Of a stretch of DNA of 64,000 nucleotides, positions 36,501 to 48,006 are shown one piece after another. Location of the stretch: positions 34,439,298 to 34,503,297 of the forward strand of contig NC_084762.1 of the NCBI RefSeq assembly GCF_028858725.1. Direction: 5' to 3'. The DNA comes from Colius striatus (Eukaryota; Chordata; Aves; Coliiformes; Coliidae). A program made the position numbers and the translations under genes. The number at the start of each line of letters is the position of its first letter. The stretch's first letter is position 1. Under the pieces are notes generated by a model. It searched no databases and was not told where the DNA came from. It worked only from the letters and a program-made list of their open reading frames with translations.

Positions 36501-38520
36501 CTCTCTGTGCTGTCATAAGTTGCCAAACTTCATTAATGAGAAGAAGGATGTAGTGCATGCACATTTAAAGGGTAATGTGAATATACATGTTTAGTACAGA
36601 GAAATCCTGCATATTGCCACAGGAGGATTTTTCCCCTTTATCAGATACTGTGTTATTCTTTCCAACCAAGATATTTAAAACCTAGCAGATATGACAATGT
36701 AGCAAAGTGTCTATATCTTCAGAGAAATTTGCTACTATTTGCAAAAAAGAGGCTAGATTTCCAGGTGCATACATACAGCTCAGTGTCTTTGTTTCGGGGT
36801 AATATTTAAGCCACATTTAATTTAAATCTGTGGATACACAACAGAAAAAGGAAATAACTTTTGATTAGAATTAGACTTAAATACCTTACTGAATCAGAGC
36901 ATAAAATATTTCATTATTTAATGGTAACACAACTTACACTTTAAATTCTCTTTGGAATTCTATTAAATTCAGTGACTGGGTTTGATCTTGAGGACAGAAA
37001 TTACTATTATCTATGATTTTATGCAATATATAAAAAATGTACTGTAAGTAGGAAATGCTCAGATTTCTCTTGTTACTCACTGTATGATACTCATAAACAC
37101 AATTTCAATTAGAGTTATGATAATAACAAAACTGGAAGAACTCCCCTCAGGCCAATTTTGATTTATCCCCCAGCCTTTACTTTAGGGTTTTGCTAGTCAG
37201 ATTGATCTGGGAATACAGTAGAGGTTACTGGAATCACTCAGGACCCTACACCTCCATACGCCATAGAGCTCTTTTAACCTGGTTGATGTCCTGAAGAACG
37301 TATGAGTTTGCATGCAGAATGAGTTCCCCTGCATTCCAAAAACCTTGCTGGCACAAGATTCAATTTACATTTGTGACAACAAATTACATCTAAACTTTCC
37401 TGAATGTGCAGATAGGATGTATACATTTAGTGAAGGTAAGACTTCTGCAGCTACAGAAATGAAGTGTATGTTATATACTTTGATGATCCTTGTTGGCAAA
37501 TGGAACATGATAGATTTCTTCTGTACAAAACTGAAGAGATGATGGAAGTCACTGAAGCAGCTCGAGCACACGTATTGTCATGGTAGACTAAGTGCCTCAT
37601 GGTAATTGAAAGTATCCTATTGATTTGAAATCTGAAACTGCAAGCTCTGGAATAGGTAGTAGAGCAATCTGGCCATCTGGAAGTGTTTGTCTTCATTCTT
37701 CCCTTGGGTAGAACAGCATAACTCTTTTACAGTATGTTCTCAGAGACCCCTCAACCCCAGTTCTTTTCTCCTCAGGCAGAGAGAAAGTTCACATGCATAC
37801 AGGTTTTAGCCATGTGCAAAGTCAGCACAGTAGTCTTGTTTAAACATAGCCAAAGATTTTTTACAGCTGGTTTATCCTGCAGAAAATTTGCTATAGTACT
37901 TTCCCCTCTGTTTATGCTTAGAGCGTTGCTCTGTCCCACTTATTTAGAACATACTTGTTTCTGCTGTTACATAACAAGTCTGAATTTGAGAGGCAGACTG
38001 GAGAATTTGCTAAAATTGAAAGTTCTGGAAATTAAAATAGAGACAATATATTTCCATACAGGAAATCTAAATTTCAGCTTTGCAGAGAAAGGTAATTCTA
38101 TCTTCCTGGAGTTCGCAGGAGCCCATTGCAGTTCATATCCATATTTGATCTTATAATAATGTTCTTTTAAGTAGAGCTTAGGGCTTGGTTATCTAAGTAT
38201 GTGTACATGAACCCAGAACACGTACCTCAGGTATTTGTCACACATGGCACAGACTTCACTGAAACAAATGCAGCTGCACAGGTCTGAGAATGAGAGGTCC
38301 CCAGTAAATCCTGCTCAAGTCACCAGTAACTTCACTGAAGTGAATAGAATTAAAAAGTAGTGCAATCAGGATCTGCTAAGAATGAAGGACTTGTGAGGGA
38401 GTCCATCCTGGAGAGATTTCTAGTGGAGGAAGAGTAGCAGGACTTCAATTTCTTTGGAAACCATGAAATTTAATTTAATTTTTTTTCATGTGTCCTATGA
38501 TCTAAATAGATCACATATGA
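33594..38520. other. AT-rich intergenic stretch, nothing recognised
   Basis: About 4.9 kb without recognised repeats, RNA genes or coding domains. An open frame of 140 codons at 37734-38156 (plus) has no identifiable motif and no splice or polyadenylation context. Confidence 0.5.
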
Positions 38521-38794
38521 TGTGTTCAGGAGAGCAATGAGAGTGAATATAGAGCAGACTGCACTGATCAGGCCCAGAGCATGGCCAGACAGGTAGTACT
38601 GACTGGTCAGGTATCGACATAGAACTGTCCCTTTTATTCCTCTTACCCCTCTATTTTGCCCACACTTGTTCCTCTGCAAATCACCTAAACTCCTGCTTTC
38701 TCCCTTCTTTGTTTATAACCTTAAACATCCCATAATAAGATCTATGCTCTTCCACAATGCTCTTGCTCTACTACATCCCATCAAGTGTCCCACA
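38521..38794 (-). mobile_element. Possible short solo or 3' LTR (about 274 bp)
   Basis: In minus orientation the segment starts TGTGGGACAC and ends GAACACA, giving TGTG...CACA ends. AATAAA lies at 38638-38633, followed by AAGGGACAG, about 113 bp before the 3' end, as in many LTRs. A G-rich tract (GAGGGGGGC) lies just upstream at about 38820 and could be part of a polypurine tract. No target duplication was found (TATGA against TTCCC), so the limits and identity are tentative. Confidence 0.35.
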
Positions 38795-39339
38795 TTCCCA
38801 GGCAGCTGCAGCCCCCCTCAGTCTAGGTGGCCCAGGTTTGCCTGACAGTGGTGGGTATCACACCTGGACCCTGGGGCTGAGGTTGTCCTGGGACAGCCCC
38901 GCCATTCCTCCGAGTCTTTGATTTGGGTCCCTGTCTGCCTTATACCCTTGTCCTCTGGACTTGTGGAGGTGGCTGATGGCTCCTGCGATGGTCCTCAGAG
39001 CAGCCAGGGCAAGGTATTATTCAGACTCCTCCAGCTGCCACTGTCTCTCCATGCTCCTTTGTGGGCATACACAGGAGCATCTTCCACATTATCTAAAAGA
39101 CAGTACATTTGTATTTTGGTTATATTTAGAATGGCATACGAATATGATGTCTCATTCATGTTTTCTTTCAGAAATATAAAAATAAATGTTGCCAACTGTG
39201 GAGAAAAAAATGAGGGAGCATGGACATGAATCCCAGGGTATAATGTTAGGCCTGATAGGGCAAGGCAATCTGAGTTCTAGTTATATGAATTTAATGCACA
39301 ATCAAGACCAGAGTCAGAGCCATGGTTTAAAGTAGTTGC

Positions 39340-39690
39340 TGTCACATAGTCAGGGAAGACAGCAGGCCGCTTTCTGCTCCTTCAAGGTCGGGCTGTTTTC
39401 AGCTAACGAGCTAACAGCTCAAGGTGGAAAACAACTTTGGAGAAAAACACGATGGGAAAATGTGAGGGAGCTTGCTTATCGCAGAAACCGCAAGTAGGAT
39501 GAACATAAGAATGTAATCTATTAGCTGCTGTTGCTGAGCTAGCTTTGAAGCTGCTGGATATAAGTTAGAGCCTGCTCTCAATAAAGGAGAAGATTTCTGC
39601 TATCACTCACATTGAGTAGGACTGATTTCTTCCCACCCAGCTGAGAATCGGACCATGGGTTGATCGCTGCATGAAGTAGGTTTGGAGCTG
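39340..39690 (+). mobile_element. LTR-like sequence with alpharetrovirus-like layout
   Basis: A TATA-like box (GATATAAG) at about 39557 is followed within 25 bp by CAATAAAG (about 39578). Then come ACATTGAGTAGG, CCATGGGTTGAT and GCATGAAGTAGG. The spacing and several of these words resemble R/U5 of alpharetroviral LTRs. No tRNA primer-binding site follows: the sequence after GCATGAAG does not match any 18-nt tRNA 3' end I know. The 5' boundary (TGTCACATAG at 39340 or TGTGAGGGAG near 39460) and the 3' boundary are uncertain, and no target duplication was seen. Confidence 0.45.
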
Positions 39691-39696
39691 GTTTTT

Positions 39697-39928
39697 CAGG
39701 CTTCGAGCCTGGGTTTTTCAGACTTAGAGTCTGGTTCATTTTTCAGGCTTCGAGCCTGGTTTCAGGCTTCGAGCCTGGTTTGCAGACTTCGAGTCTGGTT
39801 CATTTTTCAGGCTTTGAGCCTGGTTTGCAGACTTCGAGTCTGGTTCATTTTTCAGGCTTTGAGCCTGGTTTCAGGCTTCGAGCCTGGTTTTCAGACTTTG
39901 AGTCTGGGTTTTTCAGGCCAAGAGCCGA
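39697..39928. repeat. Tandem array of hairpin units with covarying stems
   Basis: There are ten 15-nt units at 39697, 39719, 39744, 39763, 39783, 39808, 39828, 39853, 39872 and 39892, plus a decayed one at 39914. Six units have the stem CAGGCT/AGCCTG and four have CAGACT/AGTCTG, with loop TCG, TTG or TAG. All ten stems pair perfectly. Spacing is 19-25 bp, and the linkers are variants of GTTTG, GTTT and GTTCATTTTT. The array directly follows the LTR-like sequence. An open frame of 100 codons across it is a by-product, since unit spacing is not a multiple of three. Confidence 0.9.
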
Positions 39929-42900
39929 AAACTTCGCAGCAGCCAACATTTCCCACACTTCAAAAAATGTCTATATTTAAGTAAAAAAAAAAAAGAAGTT
40001 TATTTTGAATTTGTTAAAAAACAATTTTAGTTAAAGTAGTCCCCACTTTGTAAAAAGACTATTTTACTTATTTCAAAATACAAGTTAAAAGAAAAATACC
40101 TTGGATGGAAAATTAGCAGCTATGCAATCCTGAAAAAGACCTATTTTATCCATTCCCCACCCTCTGTTTTCCTTTTTTTATTTTTTAAATTTCAAACAAG
40201 TAAACCAAATGTAGGAGTTGTTTGCACTGCCTTCAATATTTGGCCTGAGAAGACCTTGCAACATTCCCTGGGCATGATCCATCTCAGCTGCATGATAATG
40301 TCTAGTGACAATGAGGATCTCTGTCAGAAATGTCTTGTAAGAGCAGCTCTGGCTCCATCAGCTGGACTATCTCTGTTGAGTACTTGTTTTGCAGGGTAGC
40401 AGACAACCCAAAGGGTGACACCAGTGAGTATTTGCCATTTCTGGGCTACTCAACTATTCATCAAATTTTAATTAATCAGCTTGACATGCAAGTATCCTTC
40501 TCCAGTTATACAAAACTGAGTAAAAGGAAGACTACTGTTTCTCTGCTACTGCAGTAAATGTGCATCTCAGCATTTTTAGAACATAGAAGGCTTTCTAGGA
40601 GTGGGTGTATTTTTATGCATGCTTGTGCCATGCACTATACTCCTACGAACAGCTTTAAGGTCATATTTAAGTGATCTTACAGACTGTACACCTTCCTCTC
40701 GGAAACAGAAGCACAGTGAGAAATAACTTTGCTTTGCACAGACAAGAGAAAGTGTTGGGGCAGTCTGAAGCAACAATCCCCTCTCCTCCTTGTAAATAGC
40801 AATGATACCAACATAATAGCAACTGCTCAAAATCTTAATACTAGAATGTAGAGAACAGATCTGTATAAGATTCAAAAGCAGAAAGACAATTAATAGTTTG
40901 CACTGCTGCAGGTATTTAATGTGTATTTAATGTTTCCTAGGCGTGCCACATAACTTGGATGACACTGACAGATGACAGACCACCTCCATAGATTTATGGG
41001 ATCTATGCTCTGCAAAATACTGCTCACTGCCAGCAAAACCAGTCCTTAGCATAGGAACTGATGGAAAACTTTTTCCTGTTTTGTCAAGGTTCTCATGTTA
41101 AACCATCCCAGTTCAACATTGCTAAAAACGGAGCAAGTAGTATAAATGTAGTATTATAAATATTAAACAAAATTTCTACCCAATCATGTACCAAAAGGAC
41201 AAACATAGAACACAGATTTTTTTTTTTTCCTCTGGATTGTCAAAGTAATAAATATTTAAAATTTTCTCATCAAGTGTGATGTAGTCTTGAGATATAACAA
41301 AAATGAGTTTTATGTTGTAGAAACTAATAAACTGCCTCACTCAGAATTGCTGTGTTTTCTCTCATTTTAGTTGACATGATAAAATGAAGAAACATACTGT
41401 GAGTTTTAACACAATGAGATCTTAGTAATAGTTAAATGTTGCATAGATGTTGTCCCAGGTATACAGGGGTTTAATTGTTATTAGAGAGTGTATATCAAAA
41501 GCTCACCTCCAGATTACCTGAAATCTCTGTAGCGTCTTTCCCACTTAAGCGTGGAGGACTTCTTCAAGACTTGGGTTTATTTCTGCTGATACTCTTAGCT
41601 GTGCTGAGGGGATAAAATTATTTTTAAGAGTGAGAGGCAATGAGCGGTCAGAAGTAAAGCAGTTTCTTCTAGGAGCAGTCAGCCTCAGGAGGAAAAAGAT
41701 TGATGAGCAGTATTAAGAGCAAAGATAAACCCAAGGCAGGTTGCCAAGTACTATACAACTCATATGACACGCATTTGGTAGCCTGGTCCCAAAGGCCACC
41801 TGAGATCTCGTATATCTTGCTGGACTCTGGGCAGATGGCTGCAGTTTTTCTTCTGCCACACATCCCCAGTGGGCAGAGTTTTTGAACATGTAGCACTTCA
41901 TCTTTGTTTGCTTGCTTTGTCCGGAAGAAACCAGCCTTGGAGACAGTTGCAACTTCTGGCTGGGAGACATCCAACATGAAGTGGAGAGAGATTGGGGAGA
42001 AATTAGTAAAACAAATAAAACCATCCCTAGTTTAATAATGCCACAGGCTAATATTTAAGAGGGTAGGTAGAAGTGTCATATTCCTTCAGAATCAGATGCG
42101 TGCATTAAACAGCCTACTATAGAAGTTGACTGTTCAAAACCTTAAGCTTTGGTGGGAGCTGCTGTTTGTTTCAAAAAAGAAGACATATAACATTAAAGGA
42201 GAATAAGAATCCTCTTTATTTATCTTAAAAAGACATATGTTTAAAATTTATGATTTGTTTATTATTGTTTTTTTTCTATGGCCCTAAAGTCTAACCTGTT
42301 CCTGAAAAGCCCAGTGTCATTTCTTTTTTGCTTGCCTCCTGATCATCAAATGTGCTCATGTGATGAAATACCAAACAGTTTTTTGTTATCAGCCATGAAA
42401 AAGCCACTCACAGCTTATATACTGAGTGTTGAACTCCTATGACAAACTTTTCTGTTCACAATCAATCTACAGGATAAATGACCACAAGGAACGTGGTCTA
42501 AGTTAGAAAAAAATGAATAAAAGAATCCAGCTCTCTCACTGGTTGGAGTACTTCCCAGAGCAGAAGACGCCTGAAATATGCAATAAAGTTACCACAAAAT
42601 GCATTCCACAAATATAAGTCTAGTGTACCAGATGTTTGTGTAGCATGCAACAGAATATCAGTAAGCTCTAATCATGAAACATGACAAGTCACTCCAATCA
42701 GTATGGTAGAAATGTAAAAAAAATATGCTAGTCCCACGCAATCACTCTGAGAAACTTCTCAGAAGAATGACACAAGAGCTTACAACTATTTTCCTCACAA
42801 ATTAAAGGAGTACAATTTTGCTGTGCTTATAAAATGATAACCTAGTTTTTAGGAGTCAAATACACAAATGATGAAGAACTGGAATATGATACGTACAAGG

Positions 42901-42950
42901 AACCATGAGCAAATGAGTCATCCTTCAAGAAATCATGTTTATTCATAATC
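39929..42950. other. AT-rich stretch after the hairpin array
   Basis: It includes a run of 12 A at 39983-39994, close to the end of the array, and otherwise nothing recognised. The minus-strand open frame at 41669-41977 has no identifiable motif. Confidence 0.5.
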
Positions 42951-43128
42951 TCAAACTATAAACCTCGTCTGTTCTTGCAAGTCAAAGTATTTAGTCCAAT
43001 AATGTTGTGCCTTTGCTTCATGTCCCAGAAGATGGCAGTAGTCCCACAGTATTTCGTGGATATACAGTTGCTGTTTCCTGTCCAGACAGTGTTTGGGGTT
43101 TTTTACAGCTAACTTTCTCGATTTACAT
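42951..43128 (-). CDS. Candidate terminal coding exon of an unidentified gene or pseudogene
   Basis: On the minus strand an acceptor-like TTTACTCCTTCAG ends at 43129. After it, about 59 codons are open to a TGA at 42953-42951. AATAAA follows 7 bp later (42943-42938). The predicted peptide is rich in helix formers and aromatics (for example KQQLYIHEILWDYCHLLGHE then AKAQHYWTKYFDLQ). It looks more like a real helical-repeat C-terminus than like the chance frames around it. I do not recognise the family, and no upstream exon was identified. It could be an exon, a pseudogene remnant, or chance. Confidence 0.3.
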
Positions 43129-44838
43129 CTGAAGGAGTAAATATTCACTAACATTAACTTGATTCTAACGGTTTGTATCTGAACTCATGTATTCATAGGG
43201 TGGTTTGTTGTTTTGGGTTTTTTTTTGGGGGGGGCAGCTGTTTTGTTTGTATTTTTGGTTAAATTCTAAAACAACTGGAAAGAAAATAAGAATGTTTGTA
43301 TTAAAATACCTTTTTAAAGGTCATCTAAAAAGATATGCAACACTAGATGTTTACTAATTGACTCTAGGGAGATATTAAAATCTGTTCTGTCTCAGACCAG
43401 AGAGCAGAAATTTGTGCTGTCAGTGCAAACTTTAGCTAAGGAATTTTTAAGCCCATGATGGTTAAAGCTAGTTTAATCACAGCCCAGAAAAATGACAAAA
43501 CCATTTGAGCATGCTATCCATGCCTGCTGTTGCATAAATTGAGGTATAGAGGAAACCTTTCCTATTTTCATGTTCATGTTGCAAATTCCTAGTTTCATTA
43601 GAAATGTTGTTTTTGGCATTTTCTTAGACCCATCAAGTGGAATTGTAACACAATAAAAACATTAACTTCTCCTTTTGAAAAAAAGTCTGTCATGCTGTGG
43701 TTGCAGAGGAAACTGAAGATATGGAGCTTCAGATCTTGATACCAGATGGCAGCTGCATAGATGGTATCAATGCATCTCTAGGTAGGCATCAAGCAACATA
43801 TTTTGGAGACCACCAGTGTGGCTTGAGGTTTAGCGTGACCACAAATCCCATATGAAAGAGCACAAGAACATAGATGGAATCTTTCCAACGGGCATTGCCT
43901 GCTGCATTTATGGTCTCTTGCTTACTGTGGAATTTCCTGAGTTGCACATGCATTACTAAGTTCAAAATACTGTAACTGGTGGGCCAAAACCTCAGTGACA
44001 CCTGCCTATGTGTGTTTTACTGACATTATGCCCAGTCCCTTTGCGTGCATTTTCTCAGTACTTTACACAAGAAAGACTTGAGTTTGATTTTGACTTTTAG
44101 ATCTTACTTGATTAAAAGTAATACATTACTTTAATAACATCTTCAGTATTTCTGAAGGTCAGTTTCTCCATGAATGTCTTGCAGAGTCTCTACTTTCTGT
44201 TTTTTTTCAACCTAGGAACCAACAATTCATTGGATTGTGATGAATGCATTTTATTTTCCCCTGGCTTGCTGTGCAAATTGTGGAGTACATTGGAGCTATT
44301 CTGAGGACAATAGATGAATTATAAAGCAGCATTTATGAAATTACCATGCTGAAATCCTAGCAAGTTTTTCCTTGATTGCTTCTCCTCCTCTTTCTCTGTT
44401 CTCTGAACTCAGTTGTGTTCCTGTCATGATGACTTGAGACTACTTCAAGGATGAGTTAAGACAGATTTAATAAAACAATAATCTCTCTTGACCTTGTATC
44501 TGAGGGAAAGAGAAAAATGTGTTCAGAATAATTCCAAATCCTTCCTCTGTACTTCATCTGCCAAGAAATGAATACATCTTCATTATCTTCAGAAGAATGA
44601 CTGAAAGGCTCAATTTCCCTCTTGAATATCTACTACACTACTGAACTACATGCAGACAATACAAGTCATTAGGAACTTGTGCAAAATCATGAGGAGTCCT
44701 TTGAGAGACCAGCTTCAAAATGTTAAAAGCTTCAGGTCCCTAAATCGTTATGAATGAATGAGGTTGCTGTGCTGGAAAATGAGTTTGCATCCTGTGCTTA
44801 TGACAATCTATGACTAACTTAATTAATCACCATATCAC
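43129..44838. other. Intergenic stretch, nothing firm
   Basis: A minus-strand frame of 70 codons (43789-44001) is the only other candidate for coding sequence here and is not recognisable. T- and G-rich runs occur near 43215-43235. Confidence 0.45.
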
Positions 44839-45493
44839 AAGATCACAGAATGGTAGGGGTTGGAATGGACCGCTAAACATCTAGTTCAACTCCCCTGCTA
44901 AAGTAGGTTCACTTAGACCAGGTCACACAGGAACGTGTCCAGGCAGGTTTTGAAAACCTCAAGAGAAGGAGACTCTGAATGGTTCCTGGGCAGCCTGTGC
45001 CAGGGCTCCCTCAATTGAACAGAAAATAAGTTTTCCCTTGTGTTTAAGTGGAACTTTTTGTGTTCCAGCTTTTGTCCATTGCCCCTAGTCCTATCGCTTG
45101 GACACTACAGAAAAAAGGTGCTGCCCCATCCTCTTGACATGCATCTTTTAAATACTTGTAAGTATGAATGAGATGCCTCCTCTGTCTCCTCCAGGTTGAA
45201 CTGCCCCATATTCCACAGCCTTTCCTCAAAAGAAAAATACTCCAGTCCCTTGATCACCTTGGTGGCCCTGTGCTGGACTCTCTCCAGAAGTTTCCTGTCC
45301 CTCTTGTGCTGAGGAGTCCAGAACTGGACACAGGACTCCAGATGAGGCCTCATCAGGGTAGAGAGTGAAGAGAACCTCTGTTGACCTGTTGGCCACACTC
45401 TTCATGATGCATGCCAGAATGCCATTGGCCTTCTTGGCCACAAGGACACATTGCTGGCTCATGGTCAGTTTGTTATCAACCAGAACTCCCATG
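44839..45493 (-). mobile_element. CR1 LINE 3' fragment
   Basis: It begins at the tail (GATCACAGAATGGTAGGGG) and runs through the 3' UTR into the RT C-terminal region, with frames encoding [20 protein letters not shown] and [14 protein letters not shown] in different registers. Frameshifts separate these pieces. It is cut at the 5' end near 45493. Confidence 0.93.
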
Positions 45494-46154
45494 TAATATT
45501 TTTAAAGTAAGACAGAAATTAAATGATTCAGGGTCAGAAAATGATGGTGACTGGTTTAACTGGGACTTGAAAACACCTGGTATTGAACAGAATATGTCCC
45601 TGTGACTTTGCCATGAAAAGAGCTGCTGCATCTGTAAGGTGACAGTTTAGATGATGCTAAGGGCATTGCCTTCTATTACAAAGCTGCTTAAGAAAGAAAT
45701 AGATGATTACAATAAGACTGCAACAAGAGAAAAGAATTTCAGTGTTCACTTATACATTTAGAAGAATTAATGGAGACTCTACAGGAGCATGAGACATTTG
45801 GCCTAATCATTTTCATGTAGTGATGCTCTATAACAGAAGAGACTACTGAAATCCAGATACACATCCATCAGGCTGTTTTCAGGCAGAGCAAAGTTCAGTT
45901 CCAACAGACCTGGTAGTGGGAAGAGATGAATCAAGTCAGGCTGCAGTCTTGGCAAATATTGAGCCAGAGCAATAAGCCTTTGTTCCTAGAGATGAACATA
46001 AACATTTTCACTGCAGTATACATCAGTGCAGATCTGGGTGGAACAAGAGGTAAAAAAATACGTTTTCTATGTGTTTGCTGCTAGTGTAATAAGTGAATAA
46101 TAGCTGAAATTTCCTTTACTTCCTTATGAGCAGAAAAAGGAAACTATCTTTTCA
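45494..46154. other. Unassigned stretch between two CR1 copies
   Basis: AT-rich, with no repeat, exon or RNA recognised. Confidence 0.5.
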
Positions 46155-46872
46155 TGAGGATGCAGGGAGCTACAGATCAGAGTTGATTCCCAGGAAGGCT
46201 ATGGAGAAAATCCTCCTGGAAGTCATGTCCAAGTACAGGAAGAAAAAGAAAGTGATTGGGAGAAATCCAGGTTGCATTCACTGAAGGCAAGTTAGATCTA
46301 ATGACCCAGATGACCTTCTAAAAAGATGTGGCTGATTGACTAGAAGACAGGAGCATCTGTTTTCTCACCTTGGCTATAGTGAGGCTTTTTACAGCTTCAC
46401 ACAGTAAACTTACAAGCAGACTACTGAAAATGGTTTTGATAGGGGGATGGAAAATTGGCTGGCCTGACGGGTTCCAAGGGTTGCAGCCAGTGGTATGAAG
46501 TCCCACTGGCAGCCAGTCCCTAGTGGCATCCCTCAGGGGTTAATATTGGCATCAGTATTAAGAATCTGGATAACAGGACTGTAGCACAACCTCAGCATAT
46601 TCACAGATAATGAACTACAGGCAGCAGTTGATTGATGGGAGAGCAAGGCAGATGTATAAAGAGGTAAATCTCATGAGAAATCTCAGAAGCTAATGTAAAG
46701 TCCTGTATCTGGAATAGACTAATCCCATGCCACAGAACAGGCTGGGGACAGCTGACTGGAAGGAAATTTCACAGAAGAGCTCCTGACTGACAGCAAGTTG
46801 GACATGAGCCAAGTGTGCCCTTGCAGGAATGAAAACCAGCTGCATCCTAGGCTCTGTCAGCAAGAACATAGC
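46155..46872 (+). mobile_element. Old CR1 RT fragment, sense strand, interrupted by an LTR
   Basis: Conceptual translation with stops and frameshifts gives GSYRSELIPRKAMEKILLEV (compare [20 protein letters not shown] in the 9 kb CR1). Further on it gives PSGIPQG (RT box) and SKLDMSQVC (compare NKLTMSQQC). It is heavily decayed. Recognisable similarity stops exactly where the 46873 LTR has inserted, and I could not follow it on the far side. Confidence 0.7.
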
Positions 46873-48001
46873 TGTAATGGTTTTGTCTGGGCCAGGTTTT
46901 GGTAGCAGGAGGCTACAGGGGTGGCTTCTTTAAACAAAGAGCTGCCAGGAGCTTCCCCTGTAACTGATAGGGCTAAGGCCAGTCAATTCTAAGATGGACC
47001 CACAGCTGACCAAGACCTGAACAATTAATGATAGAGGTAATGCCTCTGTGAGTAATGTATTTGAGAAGGGAAAGAAGTTGCTGCACAGTTGCTAAATGGC
47101 AGTAGCAGGAGAACTGAGTAAAAATGTGAGAACTTTATCTCCACAGAGACCAAGGTCAGTGGAGAAGGAGGGGGAGGAGGTGCCAGGCGATAGAAGAGAG
47201 ATTCCCCTATGACCTATGGCGCAGACCACAGTGAGGCAGCTGTGCCCCTGCAGTTCGTGGAGGCCACTGAGGAGCAGAGACCCACTCTCAGCCCATGGAG
47301 GACCCCATGCCAGAGCAGGTGGATGGCTGAAGGAGGCTGTGACTCCATGGGAAGCTCACCCTTGAGCAAGTTCCTGGCAGGACCTGGGAGCCTGTGGAGA
47401 GAGAGAAGCCCACAGCAGAGCAGATTTGCTGTCAGGACTTATGATCCTGTGAGGGACTCAGGCTGGAGCAGTCGGTGCCTGAAGGACTGTTCTGCCGGTG
47501 GATGACCCACGTTGGGGCAGGCTGTGAGGAGCTGCCTCCGTGGGAGTCCCATGCTGGAGCAGTTCATAAGGAACTACAGCCCATGGGAAGGACTCATGTT
47601 GGAGAAGTTCATGGAGGACTGTCTCCTGTGGGAAGCGTGAGGAGGCCTCCCTCTGAGAAGAAGCAGCAGCAAAGTCCATCTGTAATGAATTGATCGCAAC
47701 CCTGCACCGCTGGGGCAGGAGGAGGGAGAGTCCCAAGAAGAAGGAGAGGTGCGGGGATTAAGGTTTGGTTTTATTTCTCATTTTTCTCTGCTATATTCTG
47801 ATTGTTTATTAACAAATCAAACCTTTTCTCCCCAAGTTGAATCTGTTTTGCCTGTGATGCTAATTGCTGAGTAATCTCCCTGTCTTTATCTTGACTCACA
47901 AACCTCTTATTATATTTCTGTCTACCTTGTCTAGTTTAGGAGGGGGAGTGATAGAATGACTTGGTGGGCACCTGGCACCCAGCCAGGGCTAAACCACCAC
48001 A
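46873..48001 (+). mobile_element. Solo LTR of an ERVL-type element (about 1129 bp) with 5-bp target duplication
   Basis: It starts TGTAATGGTTTTG and ends GGCTAAACCACCACA. It is flanked by exact ATAGC duplications at 46868-46872 and 48002-48006; five bp is the size typical of ERVL integration. There is no internal retroviral sequence, so it is a solo LTR formed by recombination. It shares its 3' half with the minus-strand copy at 56023-56615. It contains three imperfect 42-45 bp subrepeats at 47506-47637. The open frames of about 70-98 codons inside are incidental. Confidence 0.85.
47506..47637 (+). repeat. Three 42-45 bp subrepeats inside the LTR
   Basis: Units start at 47506, 47548 and 47593. 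Each has the pattern CCCAYGYTGGRGCAG, a middle AGGARCT or AGGACT block, and GTGGGA near the end. The second and third are both 45 bp and align without gaps. A similar repetition is visible in reverse complement in the LTR at 56023. Confidence 0.65.
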
Positions 48002-48006
48002 ATAGC

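Noticed and set aside
37734..38156. 140-codon plus-strand open frame
   Set aside because: Composition is unremarkable, no domain is recognised, and there is no splice, promoter or polyadenylation context.
38495..38520. Short palindrome TGATCT-AAAT-AGATCA
   Set aside because: Six-bp arms in AT-rich DNA are expected by chance, and it does not coincide with element ends.
39697..39928. CRISPR-like appearance (palindromic repeats with regular spacing)
   Set aside because: The genome is a vertebrate's, the spacers are near-identical variants of GTTT or GTTCATTTTT, and no cas genes exist. It is a tandem hairpin repeat.
39682..39984. 100-codon open frame across the hairpin array
   Set aside because: Two overlapping frames are open because the repeat lacks stop codons. 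Unit spacing (19-25 bp) is not a multiple of three, so no repeated protein motif is preserved.
47209..47736. Open frames on both strands near 47.2-47.7 kb
   Set aside because: They lie wholly inside the solo LTR and follow its 42-45 bp subrepeats.
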